Part shown: piece after piece, positions 43,486 to 56,049 of the stretch | Layout: each line of letters opens with the position of its first letter | Numbering within the stretch: the first letter of the stretch is position 1 | Assembly (NCBI GenBank): GCA_963556495.2 | Contig: OY747702.1 | Location: 10,175,193 to 10,239,192 of the forward strand | From: Valencia hispanica | Lineage: Eukaryota; Chordata; Actinopteri; Cyprinodontiformes; Valenciidae | DNA: 64,000 nucleotides | Direction: 5' to 3' | Notes under the pieces: model-generated | The model's database searches: none | Seen by the model: only the letters and a program-made list of their open reading frames with translations | What the model was told of the DNA's origin: nothing | Position numbers and translations under genes: made by a program

Positions 43486-44469
43486 AATATTTGCCAGTCA
43501 TTTGAAATCCCATTGAAAAGGCATGGAACTCCCGGATCTGGCTTATTTCATAGAGCCATAACTTCCATCTCTCAGATGTAAAACATTTCAATGGGTGGTT
43601 TAAAAAATAGCTTGGAATACCGGTTTAGTAGATCTACAGTGGATTTCTTGATAGAGAGTATTCAATCACTAAGATATTCAACAGTTGGCACCCTAGTACA
43701 GACTGAACATGCTCTGGCTCTTAGGATCTGGGCTTCAGGTCATCCAGCTAAGACGAAATGGAAGCCATCTGTGTCATCTGCAAGCAATCAGTTTCCAGTT
43801 GAAAAAATAAACAGTTTTTTTTTTTTCTGCAAGCTTTGTGTTTTGTTTTTTCCTTTTATATATTTCCAAAACCCAGAACAGCCTTTCATGTAAACACTAT
43901 AGAATTCCTGTAACAGCATCTCATTGGTTAAAGGCAGAATTTTAAACATGTTTCTGGAGCTCCTGAAGCAGAGTAGGAGCTGAAGGTTGTAGATGCTCAA
44001 CATGAATTTCCCAATAAAACATGTACATGTTCAAAAGCACACTTGTTGGAACTGATTAGCTTCATCAGCTGTGCTTTTGGCAATGCTGCTATGGAAGCTT
44101 CAGGCTGCCAGACTGAAAACAGCTTAATGATCAGTGCAATCAGGAATACATGGAACTTAATGATTGCTTCCAGATCATAAAAACTACCTACTTTGGTGAT
44201 CTACTGATATTGTCTGGGCAGCCAAACCTATCATAGACTATATCAGTTGATTTAATTCAACTGAGTTAATTTGTGGAGCCCCAGTGAAAAGTTAAAATGT
44301 CCAAGAAGTTCAATTTAACCCCCCCTGCCTACAGTTTGCTACAATAACCTGATTATGGTCAAAATAAATAAAACTGTAATCCAAATTATACCAAAATGAT
44401 TAAATCCAATTGAATGCAATAATTTCATATTAGCGCAGTCCAACTGTAATCCAACTGGATTTAAAACAG
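43486..44469. other. No gene or clear repeat seen
   Basis: AT-rich DNA. A T-run at 43815-43826 and a C-run at 44320-44326 are the only low-complexity features. Confidence 0.4.
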
Positions 44470-44850
44470 ATTCAGTGTACAGTGGACCCACAGTGTTTGC
44501 GGGGGGTTAGGGACCACACCTTTCTGTTGAAATCCATGAATTCTTAAGATCCCCTCAAATAAAGATTATAACTGGAAACAATGGAAACAATGGAAACAAT
44601 AGGATCACTACAGCAGAAGCTAACGTCTACAGTCTTCCTTATTTTTGCTCTTGGGGATTCAGCCAATCAGGACCAAGGGAAAAAAATGGGATTCCTGCAT
44701 TGGCTGCTTTGCAAAGGCCAGCAAATGGCCTGTCAAGTACCATTGCACCTAGGTTTCCCAGCTTACCAAGCTGCAATTTCTTTTAAATATTTTAGATACT
44801 CTCTAGGTAGTAATAGGGACATTATCCATGAATAACTTGTAATGATGTTC
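44470..44850. repeat. Degenerate DNA-transposon repeat (related to 57.65 kb)
   Basis: CAGTGGACCCACAGTGTTTGCGG and TTAGGGACC resemble the terminus of a fish DNA repeat. A related phrase occurs near 57.68-57.77 kb (AAGTATTTGCGGATTTTAGC, GGTTTACTGTAAACC). The right end was not identified. The open frame 44581-44835 is probably incidental. Confidence 0.35.
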
Positions 44851-45266
44851 TACAAAAAAATCTGTGAATATGTGAATCAGCAAGGTTTTATGACTGTCTT
44901 TAAAAAACTTCTGTCAATGAGGCAAAATGATTTCATCAAACCTTCACTATGTTTGTATTTTTCCCAGAGTTTTTCATATGTTAGGATGCAGAATAGAAAT
45001 TGTGCATACTGCCTGAAGGCACTCGGGTGCTACTTCAAGAAGCTTACTGTCAGGTTAGTTTGAAAATAAAACAAGCTACAATAACAAGTTAATCCATTTA
45101 AAATGGAATAGTGGAAAAGTATTTAGCAGCCACCAATTGTGCAAGTTGTCCCAATTAAAAAGATAAGAGAGGTCTGTAATGTTCATCATAGGGACACTTC
45201 AACTGAGAGACAGAGTGTAAAAGAATCCAGAAAATGACATTGATTTTAAAATAATTTATTTGTATA

Positions 45267-45900
45267 TGTTAGGTTCCTTGGGCTTTGGGTTTTTTCACTC
45301 TCTGGTGCTCTGTTTGGTTACTCATGTCTGTGTTCATCCCTTATTTATTTTCTTAAGTTCCTATTGATACTTATCCATTATTAGTCACAGTTAGTTCTGT
45401 TATATTTGATTCCTCTTTCTAGTCCCTATTTAAAGAATCCTTCCTTGTAGCTTTATTTCCTTAGTTCTGTTTTCTTCACTCTTATGCTCTCCAGTTTCTC
45501 TTAGATTTATGGTTAGTCCTTATTGCTCTTTAGTATAGTCCTCTGTCTAATCCTTACATTTTGCTTTTGGTCTTCCTCTCCGTTTCTCTGGCCATTCTGC
45601 CTTCCGTCCCAGCTACTGATTGTTTTCACCTGCTCTCTCCCTCTCACCTGCATCTGCTTCTCCTAATTAGCCCTTAGCCTTCTCCCTGCCACTTACACAC
45701 CTCCTCAGTACACTTAAGCCTTCCTCTGACAGTCACTACTCACTGGTTCGTTGTCAAACATCCCTGTCTTTGGTTCCTGTTCCCCAATGCTACATTTTGT
45801 GGTCCTCCTGAGTTGTGTAAGTTCCTTGTTATTAGTTAAATTAAATCATTGTGTTTTACTTTGCTGCGTTTGGGTCCTTAAAATCCACAAAAACATGACA
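45267..45900 (+). mobile_element. Solo LTR, copy 2 (634 bp), with 5-bp target duplication
   Basis: Starts TGTTAGGTTCC and ends AACATGACA (TG...CA ends) and is flanked by GTATA at 45262-45266 and 45901-45905. The pre-insertion site matches the homologous arm of the host Tc1 element (TTTATTTGCATAATGG at about 46.54 kb). TG/CA ends plus a 5-bp duplication indicate a gypsy-like or retroviral-type LTR. No internal genes remain, so it is the product of LTR-LTR recombination. Confidence 0.85.
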
Positions 45901-46095
45901 GTATAATGGTGCAGAAAATAAGTATTTAGCACCTACCAACAAGCAAGAATTCTGGCCCCCACAGATGTTATTTCTTCTTTAAGAAGCTCTTCTATCCTCC
46001 ACTTGTTACCTGTATTAATGGCTTCTGTTTGAACTCGTTATCTATATAACGTACACCTGTCCACACCTTCAAACAGTCAGACTCCAACCTCCACC

Positions 46096-46505
46096 ATGGC
46101 CAAGACCAGAGACACCAGGGACAAGACTGGGATTAGCCAATCTACAATAGACAAGCAGCTTGGTGAGAAGAGTTCAACTGTTGGAGCAATTATTAGAAAA
46201 TAGAATAAATACAAGATCATTGACAATCTCCCTCAACCTGAGGCTCCCTGTAAGAGTGGCTATGTGAAAAGCATTTTAAGGTTCTGGAATGACCTAGCCA
46301 CTCTGTAGACGTCATTCCAATGAGATAATCAGTGGAGGGAGTTGAAAGTCCGTGTTGCCTAGCGTCAGCCCCAAAACATCACAGCTCTAGAGAAGATCTA
46401 CATGGAAGAACGGGACAAAATACCAGCTACAGTGTGTGAAGACCTGCAGGAAAAATTTGACCTCTGTCATTGTCAACCAAGGTTACATTACAAAGTACTG
46501 ACGTG
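46096..46505 (+). pseudogene. Tc1 transposase remnant, catalytic core deleted
   Basis: Begins with ATGGCCAAGACCAGAGACAC (MAKTRDTRDK) and a helix-turn-helix stretch KQLGEKSSTVGAIIRK, then a stop and NLPQPEAP. At about 46.26-46.31 kb the text jumps to the C-terminal region (WRELKV-like GGGAGTTGAAAGTCCGTGTT) and ends VTLQST. The DDE catalytic residues are absent. It belongs to the classic Tc1 type, distinct from the DD38E copy at 10.5 kb. Confidence 0.75.
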
Positions 46506-46710
46506 AATTTTTGTTATTGGGCAAATACTTATTTTCTGCACCATTATGCAAATAAATTCTTCAAAAATCATACAATGTGATTTCCTGGATATTTTTTTTT
46601 ACATTCTGTCTCTCACAGTTGAAGGGATGAAAATTACAGATCTCTCTCATCTTTTTAGGTGGGACAACTTGCACAATCGGTGGCTGCCAAATACTTTTTC
46701 CCCCACTGTA

Positions 46711-47048
46711 TTCTGAAAACATGGAGCTAAAACACGGCTTCAGTTCACATTAAGTATGGCGCCACATGCATGTGAAAGGTTGATCTGCAGGTAATGTCTG
46801 AAAGTGTACATAGATTGTTTGGATATTAACCAACAACTTTATTATAGCTGGCTAACGTATTTTACATTCCACCATTGTATTTTCTGATTTCTCTATGAAT
46901 GATGTTTTACATTTGCAGCTCTGGAATGTATTTAGGATCCATCATGGTGGTTACAGCTGTTTCACTCAAAAACAAACAAACTCGGGTAAAAACAAACCAT
47001 AACATTTGAGCCAAATATAGCAAACGTTTAATAATAATAACCATTATT
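46711..47048. other. Non-coding DNA upstream of the L1
   Basis: No gene seen. It may include residual L1 5' UTR, but the L1 5' boundary could not be placed. Confidence 0.35.
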
Positions 47049-47918
47049 TTGTATTTCTCCATAAACGAACTGGACGAGGAAACCGTGCACAGCCTGGAAA
47101 GCTACTTGGACGAGTGCTTTGACAACATTGTTATGGGCAAGCCACAGAAATCCACCTCTGCTGTGCGGACAAGCACACCATCACAGAAACGCACCCGTTC
47201 TGAGGCCAGCACCTCCACCATCTCTTCAGAGAAAAGCTACAGCGATGTCCTGGACTCAATAGACAAGAAGCTAACCAGCCTAGACGCCCGTCTGGGCCTG
47301 GTTGAGGTTCTCCACAAAGAGTTTCAAGCTCTAAGGGAATCTTTGGAGTTCAGCCAACAACAGGTAGCATCGCTCGCTGCAGAAAACCAAACGCTTAGGG
47401 AGAGTGTAAAGAAACTCACCAAGGGGATGACGCAGCTGTCCGGAGAAAGTAAGAGGATGAAAGAAACTATCTTGGATATACGGGCCAGGGGAATGCGGGA
47501 CAATCTTGTTTTTTCCAGGATCCCAGAACAGGCTGAGGACGACGCTGAATCCACCGTCCGAGATTTTCTCCAACATCAGTTAAAGCTCCCAAGCGACACG
47601 GTAAAAAACATCACTTTTCACCGCGTCCACCGGCTCGGAGGTAAGAAGCCCAACAACAGCCGGCCGCGACCTATTGTTGCTAGATTTGAGCATTACAAGC
47701 AAAAAGAGCAGGTCAGAGGCCGGGGCAGAGAGCTGCGGGGAACCAATTACAGCGTTAACGATCAATATCCGAAGGAGATCCTGGATAGAAGGCGCGTTTT
47801 GTTCCCAATCAGGAAGAAATATATCAGTGAAGGCACCAGAGCTACAGTAGCGGTAGATAAACTGTATGTTAATGGGCAGCTGTTCAGGGACCCCCAGCTT
47901 ACTCCTTGGCTTTATTAG
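47049..47918 (+). CDS. L1 ORF1p-like RNA-binding protein (open, start uncertain)
   Basis: L1 ORF1 proteins trimerise and coat element RNA. Here residues about 65-125 form a coiled coil (LDSIDKKLTSLDARL, SLAAENQTLRESVKKL). Next comes the RRM-like domain (about 135-205, opening RDNLVFSRIPE) and the C-terminal domain (about 208-285: RPIVARFEHYKQKEQV, DRRRVLFPIRKKY). The first codon at 47049 is TTG, which is not a credible eukaryotic start. The first in-frame ATG is at 47133 (MGKPQKST). The frame is otherwise undamaged, in contrast to ORF2. Probably 5'-truncated rather than expressed. Confidence 0.8.
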   Translation: MYFSINELDEETVHSLESYLDECFDNIVMGKPQKSTSAVRTSTPSQKRTRSEASTSTISSEKSYSDVLDSIDKKLTSLDARLGLVEVLHKEFQALRESLEFSQQQVASLAAENQTLRESVKKLTKGMTQLSGESKRMKETILDIRARGMRDNLVFSRIPEQAEDDAESTVRDFLQHQLKLPSDTVKNITFHRVHRLGGKKPNNSRPRPIVARFEHYKQKEQVRGRGRELRGTNYSVNDQYPKEILDRRRVLFPIRKKYISEGTRATVAVDKLYVNGQLFRDPQLTPWLY

Positions 47919-48328
47919 TCATGTAACACTGGTCAGATAAGAGTTGTTTTACCAGTCAACTATAATCTAATGTTAGCACAGCTCTGTTAAGTTGTTTACA
48001 TCACTCAATGTGGGCGGGGCCAGGGCTAAGCACTGGGATACTGGCTCTTTTTTCTTTTCTCATCTTCACATGTCTATCACCAAATGTCTTTGTCACTCAT
48101 TTTTCCTTCTTTTATCACTCACACACACACACAGAATTTTTTCATAACATAACTATTTCTTTCTCTCTCTCTCTCACCCTCACCCTTCACACCTTCACAA
48201 CTTTCTTCTATTTTTCTCTTTCTTATATCTCGGCTTTTGGATTTTCAATCAGGCAACCACAGGCACAAACTAATAATACACCTGTGTTTATCTGTTTCTA
48301 TGGTGATATGGACTTTACAACTTTTATC

Positions 48329-51300
48329 TCAAAACTATGACTACTCTAAGGTTTGTCACGTGGAATATTCATGGAGCTGGCACCAGAGAGAAAAGAGTTC
48401 CCTGAGTTTCCTAATGTGTTTTCTGCATGCTACAACTCCGGACAAAGGGGAGTAGCAATATTAATAAATGAAAATGTAAATTTTACAGTAATAGATACAG
48501 TTACAGATCCAGAGGGTAGATTTATTATAGTAAAACTATCTATACATAACCAAAAGTTATGTATTGTCAGTATATATGGTCCAAATGTTGATGACCCCTC
48601 ATTCTTTCATTCCTTCTTCTCTGTGCACCTTGAACACATGGATTGCTCACTTCTTCTTGGGGGCGACCTCAACTTTGGTTTAAATGAAGAAATAGACAGG
48701 CTCACCACAGCAGGGACTCAGCGCAGCTGGAAATCTATAGATATAGTCAAACAGTACATGAGCGATTTTGGACTTTGTGATGCATGGTGATCACTTCACC
48801 CCAATGACAAAAAATATACTTTCTGCTCAAATGTCCACCATTCATATTCTCGACTGGATTATTTGTTAGTCAGCAGCTCACTGTTGACTGACATTTCAGA
48901 CACTGAGATACACCCTATAGCTGTTAGCGATCATGCTCCTGTTTCTCTAACTTTAGTAAATAAAACAGAAACACCTCAAAGCAAAAATTGGAGATTTAAT
49001 ATATCCTTACTTAAGGATAAAGAATTTATAAAATATTTTTGAAAAAGAGTGGGCTTCTTATTTAGAATATAATGACCTCCCTGGTACGTCGCCATCCATT
49101 CTTTGGGAGGCAGGAAAAACTGTGATTAGAGGTAAAATAATCTCATTCTCATCAAATAAAAAGAAAATAAAAAAAAACGTATTCAGGAATTAGAAGAAAC
49201 TATTAATTCATTAGAAGCTTCTCTAGAGGAGGAGAGACTAGGCAAAATCCGTAAAGCAAAGCTAGAATTAAATCAAATAATTAATAAACAGACCCAGTTC
49301 TTAATTCAAAGACTTAGGATAGAAAACTTTAAACAAGGTAATAAATCAGGTAGATTTTTGGCTAACCAGCTAAAAATTAATAAAGAAAAAACAACTATAT
49401 CTGCTGTTAAAGATCAGACCGGGAATACAGTATATGATCCTGGAAGAATAAACAACACATTTAAAGAATTTTACAAGGCTTTATACTCACCAGAGATAAA
49501 TCCATCGGATCATGAAATTGAACAATTTTTTGATAACATAACACTACCTAAATTATCTGAAAGTCAAGCGATGGCCCTGGATTCACCACTAACAGCGGCT
49601 GAACTCCAGGAGGCCCTCCAAGGCATGCCCAATAATAAGGCTCCAGGCCCAGATGGATTTCCAGCAGAGTTCTATAAAGAATTCTGGAATATTCTGGCAC
49701 CAACATTCCACAGAATGCTGCAGGAAACCAAGGAAAATGGCCGACTCCCACCAAATATGAATTCTGCCTACATTAGTCTTCTACTAAAATCAGGTAAAGA
49801 CCCTTTGTTTCCTACCAGCTATCGTCCCATATCCCTCATTAATGTTGATCTTAAAATAATCTGCAAAGCCCTCGCAAAAAGGATAGAGAAAGTAACCCCT
49901 CTTATAATACATCCTGATCAAGCTGGTTTTATTAAAGGGAGACATTCATCCACAAATTCACATAGATTAATAGATTTAATAGATTTTTCTAACTGTAAAA
50001 ACATTAAAACTAATATATTATCTTGAGATGCAGAAAAAGCATTTGATAGTTAACTGGAAATTCTTATTTGTAACCTTACATAAATGTGGCTTTGGAAATT
50101 CTTTTATAAACTGGTTGAAAATATTATACAGTTCACCAACAGCGTATATCAGAACAAATAACCAAACATCATCTAGGTTTTATTTTCAGAGAGGTACCAG
50201 GCAGGGATGTCCTCTCTCTCCCTCCCTGTTCGCTATTTTTATTGAACCACTAGCTGCAGCGATCAGGCAAACTCACAATATTAAAGGCATAAAATGCAAT
50301 AACAGAACATAAAATCAGTCTTTATGCAGATGATGTATTACTTTTTCTCCAGCATTCACAAACCTCTTTCTCTCAGGTAATCGGGTTGATAAACTCTTAC
50401 TCAAATGTTTCAGATTATTCTATAAATTGGTTAAAATCTACAGTTCTTCCAATCAATTGTTCTGTCCAGAATCCAACTCATACACAACTGCAGTCAGGGA
50501 ATATGACCTATTTAGGTATCAATGTCTCACCAAGACTGGCAGATTTAATAACGTTAAACTACATCCCACTTTTAAAAAAAGTGGAAGATGATCTTGCCAG
50601 ATGGAAATCTCTACCCATATCACTTATGGGAAGGGTTGCTTCAATAAAAATGATGGTTTTGCCCAGAATCAACTACTTATTCTCAATGATCCCAAGTAAA
50701 CCATCACTAGACTGGTTTAGATCTCTGGACTCCTCTATCTCTAAATTTCTTTGGAAAGATAAACCCCCACGTATCAGCTTAAAAACACTGCAGAAGACCA
50801 GAGAAAAAGGAGGTCTAGATCTACCAAACTTCCATCATTATTTCTTAGCCAACAGGCTCCAATACATATCAAGATGGTTAAAACATAGCTACCTAGACGA
50901 GTCCTGGATAGACGTAGAACAGACACTATGTAATAAGATAAAACTTTCAGACCTACCATTTATTAGCTCAAATATAAACCATTTTGAATGCTTTAAAAGC
51001 ATAAATATCAGCTCCTCTCTGACAGCATGGTGGGAGTTTCTAAAAATGACAGAGTCCACAAAAACCCCATGCAGACGTACACCCATCTGGAATAACCCCG
51101 ACATCTTGCAAAAAAAATGTATAAGTTTTCCAGTCTGGAGGTGCAATGGAATTGAATACCTGGAACATATATTTGAAGGAACAGACTTTATCCCATTTAA
51201 TACATTAATTACACAATATGGAATTGATAAAAACAAATTCTTAGAATATCAACAAATTAAATCTATTATTAAAGGTAAATTTAGGCTCAATACAGCTGAA

Positions 51301-51963
51301 TTACAAATTCCAGCAAGAGTTTTAGATTTTCTTAATCTCAACCCCCACAAATTGTTGTCTAAAATATACAAAACTTTATCTACATTAGATGAATCAATAG
51401 CCATCCCTATTTCAAAATGGGAGGTGGATTTATCAGCCAGCTTTGACCAAAACGTCTGGTCTCAGATATGTTTAAGAACCTTTAAAATAACAAAAAATCC
51501 TAATTTGCAATTAATACAATACAAAATCCTTCATAGAGTACACTATACAGGTCAACGAATGTTTAGGATGGGTTTTACATCGTCTAATACCTGCTTACAA
51601 TCCACAAGCAATATACCAGATACTTATGTTCATGCGCTTTGGTTCTGTCCACCTGTTAAGAAATTTTGGTGCCAGATATGTGAGGACTTATCAAAGTGTC
51701 TGAAATGTAACATCCCACCATCTCCCTCAATTTGCCTGTTAGGAAATTTAAATGATGTCTCCATGGACACAAAGTCAGTTCTAATGGTTCACATTGCCTT
51801 ATGCATCGCTAAGAAAACTATCCTCCTGAACTGGAAAAATAAAAAAGCTCTTAATATTAATCAGTATAGAAATCTCTTGTTGGACCATATTGGTCTTGAG
51901 ACGGCCTCTGGCTCCATATCTGATCAATCTCTCTGGGCTCCTTTGATCGGCTCCATCACCTAG
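48329..51963 (+). pseudogene. L1 ORF2 (endonuclease + reverse transcriptase), multiply disrupted
   Basis: Starts MTTLRFVTWNIHGAGTREKR, then lacks about 30-40 residues including the catalytic Glu region. It resumes at NVFSACYNSGQRGVAILI, with GGDLNFG and SDHAPVSL present. TGA at 48789-48791 (DAW-stop-SLHP, probably CGA to TGA). Frameshifts occur near 49036-49046 and at the A9 run 49169-49177. RT region: NNKAPGPDGFPAEFYKEFW, YRPISLINVDLKI, DQAGFIKGRHS, a TGA before DAEKAF, a one-base loss at AFD/NWKFL (about 50050), GTRQGCPLSPSLF, another shift near 50310, then SLYADDVLLFL. From 50386 to 51963 the C-terminal 525 codons are open. Confidence 0.85.
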
Positions 51964-54775
51964 TGGGGGTGGGGGGCACTTGGTTTTGTCGTTTGGGACA
52001 CTGTTGCTGATGTGGGGGTTTTGGGGTTGGAGGCGTCTGGGGGGGACCCCGGGGGGTGGTATCACTGGGCGGATGGGGCGCTGGACGTCGTGGCCGGCCT
52101 GGGGTTGGGCTTTGGGTGGTGACTCCTGATGGCTGCATGCGGTGCCTTGGGGGGGTTGCACTGGCGGACATGGGTTACTGGCCTGGTGGCCGTGCTGCGC
52201 CTGGGTAGGGTCTGGGGTGGGCCTGGGGATTCGGGGCTCGGAGCCGCCGCGCCCCCTAGCTGTGGTCCTGGCTGGGGGTCGGCCGGCGTGGGGTCTCTGT
52301 TGGCTGTGGGGGTCGTGGCCGGCCGGTGGCCGGCATGTGCAGCCGCCTCTCTTTTTTTTCTCTGGGCCGATTGTCATCGCCAGTCCCTGTATGGCGTCTC
52401 GCCTTGTTTGCTGGTTGGGGTGCCTGGCTGCTGGTCGCGGCGACTGGGTGGCGTTTCTGGGCCGGATCAGTCCTTTTTTGCACTGGACTTGGCTCCTGGG
52501 TCTTGGTCTTTGTGTGGGGCGCTGGGGTTGGGCATTTGGCCGGGATCGGTCGGACTTGCCCTCCCCTGGTGGATCCCGGTGAACAGCGGTGCCTATTGGG
52601 GTCAGTGGGGGAGCTGGCTCCCTGGGAAGACATTTTGTCTCCCAGTCCTTCCCTCTCCATCCCTGGACACCTCTGTCCACCCGCTGCATTACTTTACCAC
52701 TCATATAGGGTCTTAGGGCATGGGCACATCACTGGGGTGCGAGGAGGGGCTTCCCTCCTCGCTGTCCCGTGGTGTCCTGGGTCCCAATTTTAATATACAA
52801 CTTAGACACTCCCACTTATAATATTTTCACACGACACATATGTAGGGACTTTCGGGTGGGCACACTTTTCGGCATCCAGATGGGGAGCGGTACAATCAGC
52901 TTCTCCTCTGGTGCCGGTGCCCACTGTTAAACCACATATAGACACTGAGGGCTCAGGGTGGGGGTTGGGGGATGTGTGGCTGCCTCCCCCACATCCCACC
53001 CCTCTGTTTTAAATGCACATTATAACAACACGCATCAACACCATACTCGAGCGGGAGGATGGAGGCTAGGGGTCTTTTCCCACCCCTGTTCGCTACGGGC
53101 CATCAGGGGTTGGGGTCCGGAGGAGGACAGGCGGTCTGGTCAGGGTCCTGGGCTGTCGGGCTGCTTTGCCACTGTGGGGCCCTTGGCGGTCTGCTTGTCT
53201 CCATCTTAGAAGGTAGGGGGTCCACCTCCCGGGTCCGGGGGCTGGTGGCTCTACTGGGGCATCAGTACCTGGACCTGGGAGCATAAAGTGTGCATGGGGT
53301 GTGTTGAGTGAGGGTACAGCGTCATTTTTTTGGGTGTTTTGGTGAGTCAGTGAGAATGTAGGTGTTTAAGAGGGAGGGAACGTATGACTGTGTCTGTATG
53401 TCTTTGTCTACCTGTCAGGTTGGATCTTGGTCTGCCCCCTCGCCTGGCGCACCTCAGGCCTTACACTTAATGGGGGGCCTATTTCCCCTCCGTCACTCCC
53501 CGCCGGTGACGGGGGCCCCTGCCTGCCGGTGCACCGGTGGTCAATCCGGTTCGGACCTGGTGCGTGCCTGGCCGGGCCTGGGGGGGCCAGTGTGTCGGTC
53601 GGTCGATGCGCTGGGCCGATATCTTCCTTTGGCTGGTTGGGGCACCTCTTTTAGAGGTGCCAGGTTTGGGATTGTTGGGTGGTGCCTGCTCGGTGGCTCC
53701 ACGGGATGCGGATCCGGCGTCTCTGCTCGTTTGATCACCTGTTCTGTGCGCACCGTGCGTGGCCTGTTCATTGGCGGGTTGGACCGGCCCTGGCCCTCGT
53801 TGGATGCCTGGTCTCGGCGCCCTGCGTTGTGCGGGGTCAGGACCCGGGAGCTGGTACAACTTGGCATCCAGATGCTGACTGAGCCCGGCCTGGGGATGCT
53901 GTCCGTCCCCTGCGGCTATTTGTGGGGCGCTGGGATGTTGGCGGTGGGGATTGGCCTAGGGTGGAGGCGGCATCAGTGCCGGGGGCCCCTCGTCGGCCGG
54001 TCCCTTGTCGGGTCCCTGCTGGGGGGTGGGGTGTCCCTGGGCCCCGGCTCCCCCGGTCCGCTGACCGGCCCGCCCCGGCGCGGCCGGTTGCCGGCGGAAC
54101 CCGTGGGCTTGTCACTGCTGCCCCCCGGGCCCCTGCATAGTGGCCGCTGGATGTTCCCCTGGGGTTCTCCTTTTCTCCTCTCTTGGGGGATGCGGTCGGC
54201 CCCGCCCGGGTCCGCCTGGGGCTCTGGCGGTCCTTTGGACGTCTTTGCTCTGATCTCCTTCATGTCTGCATCGATTCCTGGGGGACGGATTGATGTCTTC
54301 TCACACCAACTATCGAACACTCTTATGGAGAAACCTTATATGCACCAGCATGCTAACACACACACATAGATGTGGGGTCTCTGGTGTTTAAGGATATATT
54401 CTTGGGCTGAGGTTATCATTACTAGAGCTTGATTAATCGGTACCATGAGTTTTTCTGTGACATTGTTGTTGTATTGTTATATCTATTTTTGTGTGATGTG
54501 GTTGTGTAATTCTTAGTTCACAATGTTTGGTTGGTTTTGTCGATGTTCCTTTTTCGTGTTTTGTTTTTCCCCCTCTCTCTGCCGTCCTGTGGGTATGGAG
54601 GCAGACTTCAATGTTTTCCTGTGTTTTCTTTGTTCCCCTTCCTCTCTTGTATTTTCAACTCACCCTCTCTCATGACATTTTGTTTCCTACCTCTCTTCTT
54701 CATCTTCCTTCTTTCTTCTCCTTAATTTTCCGTCTCCGTGTCCATAACATCAGGAAATAAAAACCCCAACAATTC
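51964..54775 (+). other. GC-rich 3' segment of the L1 (3' UTR-like), non-coding
   Basis: Composition changes abruptly at the ORF2 stop: many 60-bp lines between 52.0 and 54.3 kb are two-thirds or more G+C, with long G-runs such as GGGGGTGGGGGG on the coding strand. It falls back to AT-rich text from about 54.37 kb and ends with AATAAA-like signals. Large open frames here (for example 53362-54369) exist on overlapping frames and both strands, show no domains, and are a by-product of low stop-codon density. Membership in the L1 is inferred from position and the terminal polyadenylation-like motif. Confidence 0.65.
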
Positions 54776-56049
54776 ATAATAAAGATTTTTCACACATAAA
54801 TCAAGTGGAGTACTATAGCAAAAGCTGTACTGCTCCGCTTGTGAAAGTAAATCTGTTGGGCTTCTACTTGGTACTCAGACACCAATTCTGAGCTCCACAC
54901 TGCCAAACAGGACACGTTTAAAAAAAAAAAAACATAACTTTTCATTATGGCCTCTTAAAGGTAAAGGTACCCTGGTCTACAAGATGAGAATAAGAAAAAG
55001 ACCAAACCAAAAGAATGAATCAGAATAACAATGCAGGTTTTGTTTCTAGTCCTGAGAGATAAATCATTAACACTTGGCAACAGTTGTGCTCTACTCACTG
55101 TATTTTTTTTAAAACAAACTTTGTTAACGCCATTCTTCTCCTGCTCATGATCTGAGACCTACTTGTTCTTCTGCTACGTGTTTGGAACCACCCTCTGGTG
55201 CCATCGGCACAAAAATGTGGACTACAGGCAGATGTCCGCAGAGACCCCAGAGGGCAAGTACAGATGACGAAATTTACATCACACAGATTTATGGTTGAGC
55301 AGATTCTAGGGGTGACCAGGAGGTTCCACACCATATGGAACAGTGAAACCTAATTACAGATTATTTAAAACGTTGGTTGTAATTCATGAAATCTTTACCA
55401 TAGCTGTGAAACAAAAAAAATAGGAATTCTTGGTTTTTCTAAAAATATTGCTTAAAATCTCATTCGACTGTAAAACCACAGTGGGTAAAGAAAACCCACA
55501 TATGGAGGACATGCCAACTTTACACTGGAAGGTTTGTAGCTGGAAATGTCTTCTTGCTGTCAGCATCAGCAGTAATCAGCGTGCTGCCATGCTGCCCTTC
55601 CCATAGGGAAAGATACCTAACAACACTGGCATATGTCAAGGTCTGTAAATCCTGTCAACACATTTTCTTAGAGTAGAAACCTTATAAAGAAAATGAGAAT
55701 GGCAGCAGTCATGAGTAGATAACAATACGGAAGCATTTCTAAAATGACGAAGCTTGTTTGGGTGTTCCTGTCAGAAGAGAAATAGGAGTTAAAAAAGCCG
55801 TGTAGAAACAGACAAACCGGCAATGACCATTAACTAACAGGGTGTTCTGGCACAGGATTTGGCTTTTTTGGTCATATTACTGTCAAATTCATGTCAGTGA
55901 ATTGGCCAGTTTTATTGTCTTCCACATTAATATGACCCACTCCGTGTAACTGAAAAGAAATCCCATTAACTTTGACCTCAGCATTTTAGCATCTGTCATT
56001 AGTGTTCTCAGATTTCATGTTCAGTTTTAAATCAGCAAGTGATGAACAA
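54776..56049. other. No gene or clear repeat seen
   Basis: Unclassified AT-rich DNA with only short open frames. Confidence 0.4.

Larger units (their letters stand above)
45109..46710 (+). mobile_element. Internally deleted Tc1-like element split by a solo LTR
   Basis: Long inverted terminal regions of ~160 bp: left 45109-45266 (AGTATTTAGCAGCCACCAATTG), right about 46545-46710 (its inverse, ending TTTTTCCCCCACTGTA). Between them lie an LTR (45267-45900) and the element's own core. The core keeps the transposase N-terminus and C-terminus but lacks the catalytic middle. Removing the LTR and one GTATA restores a continuous left terminal repeat that aligns with the right one. Confidence 0.85.
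47049..54775 (+). mobile_element. L1-type LINE with GC-rich 3' segment
   Basis: Plus-strand element of the L1 clade: a coiled-coil/RRM ORF1 (47049-47918), an endonuclease-reverse transcriptase ORF2 (48329-51963, decayed), then about 2.8 kb of strongly GC-rich DNA ending in AGGAAATAAAAACC and AATAAAGATTTTT near 54.77 kb. ORF1 lacks an upstream ATG, so the 5' end is probably truncated near 47.05 kb. No target duplication could be identified. Confidence 0.8.

Noticed and set aside
53362..54369. 335-residue open frame and several others in 51.8-54.4 kb as host genes
   Set aside because: They overlap on all frames and both strands, show only G/P/R/W-rich low-complexity composition and follow an L1 ORF2. 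They result from scarce stop codons in GC-rich DNA.
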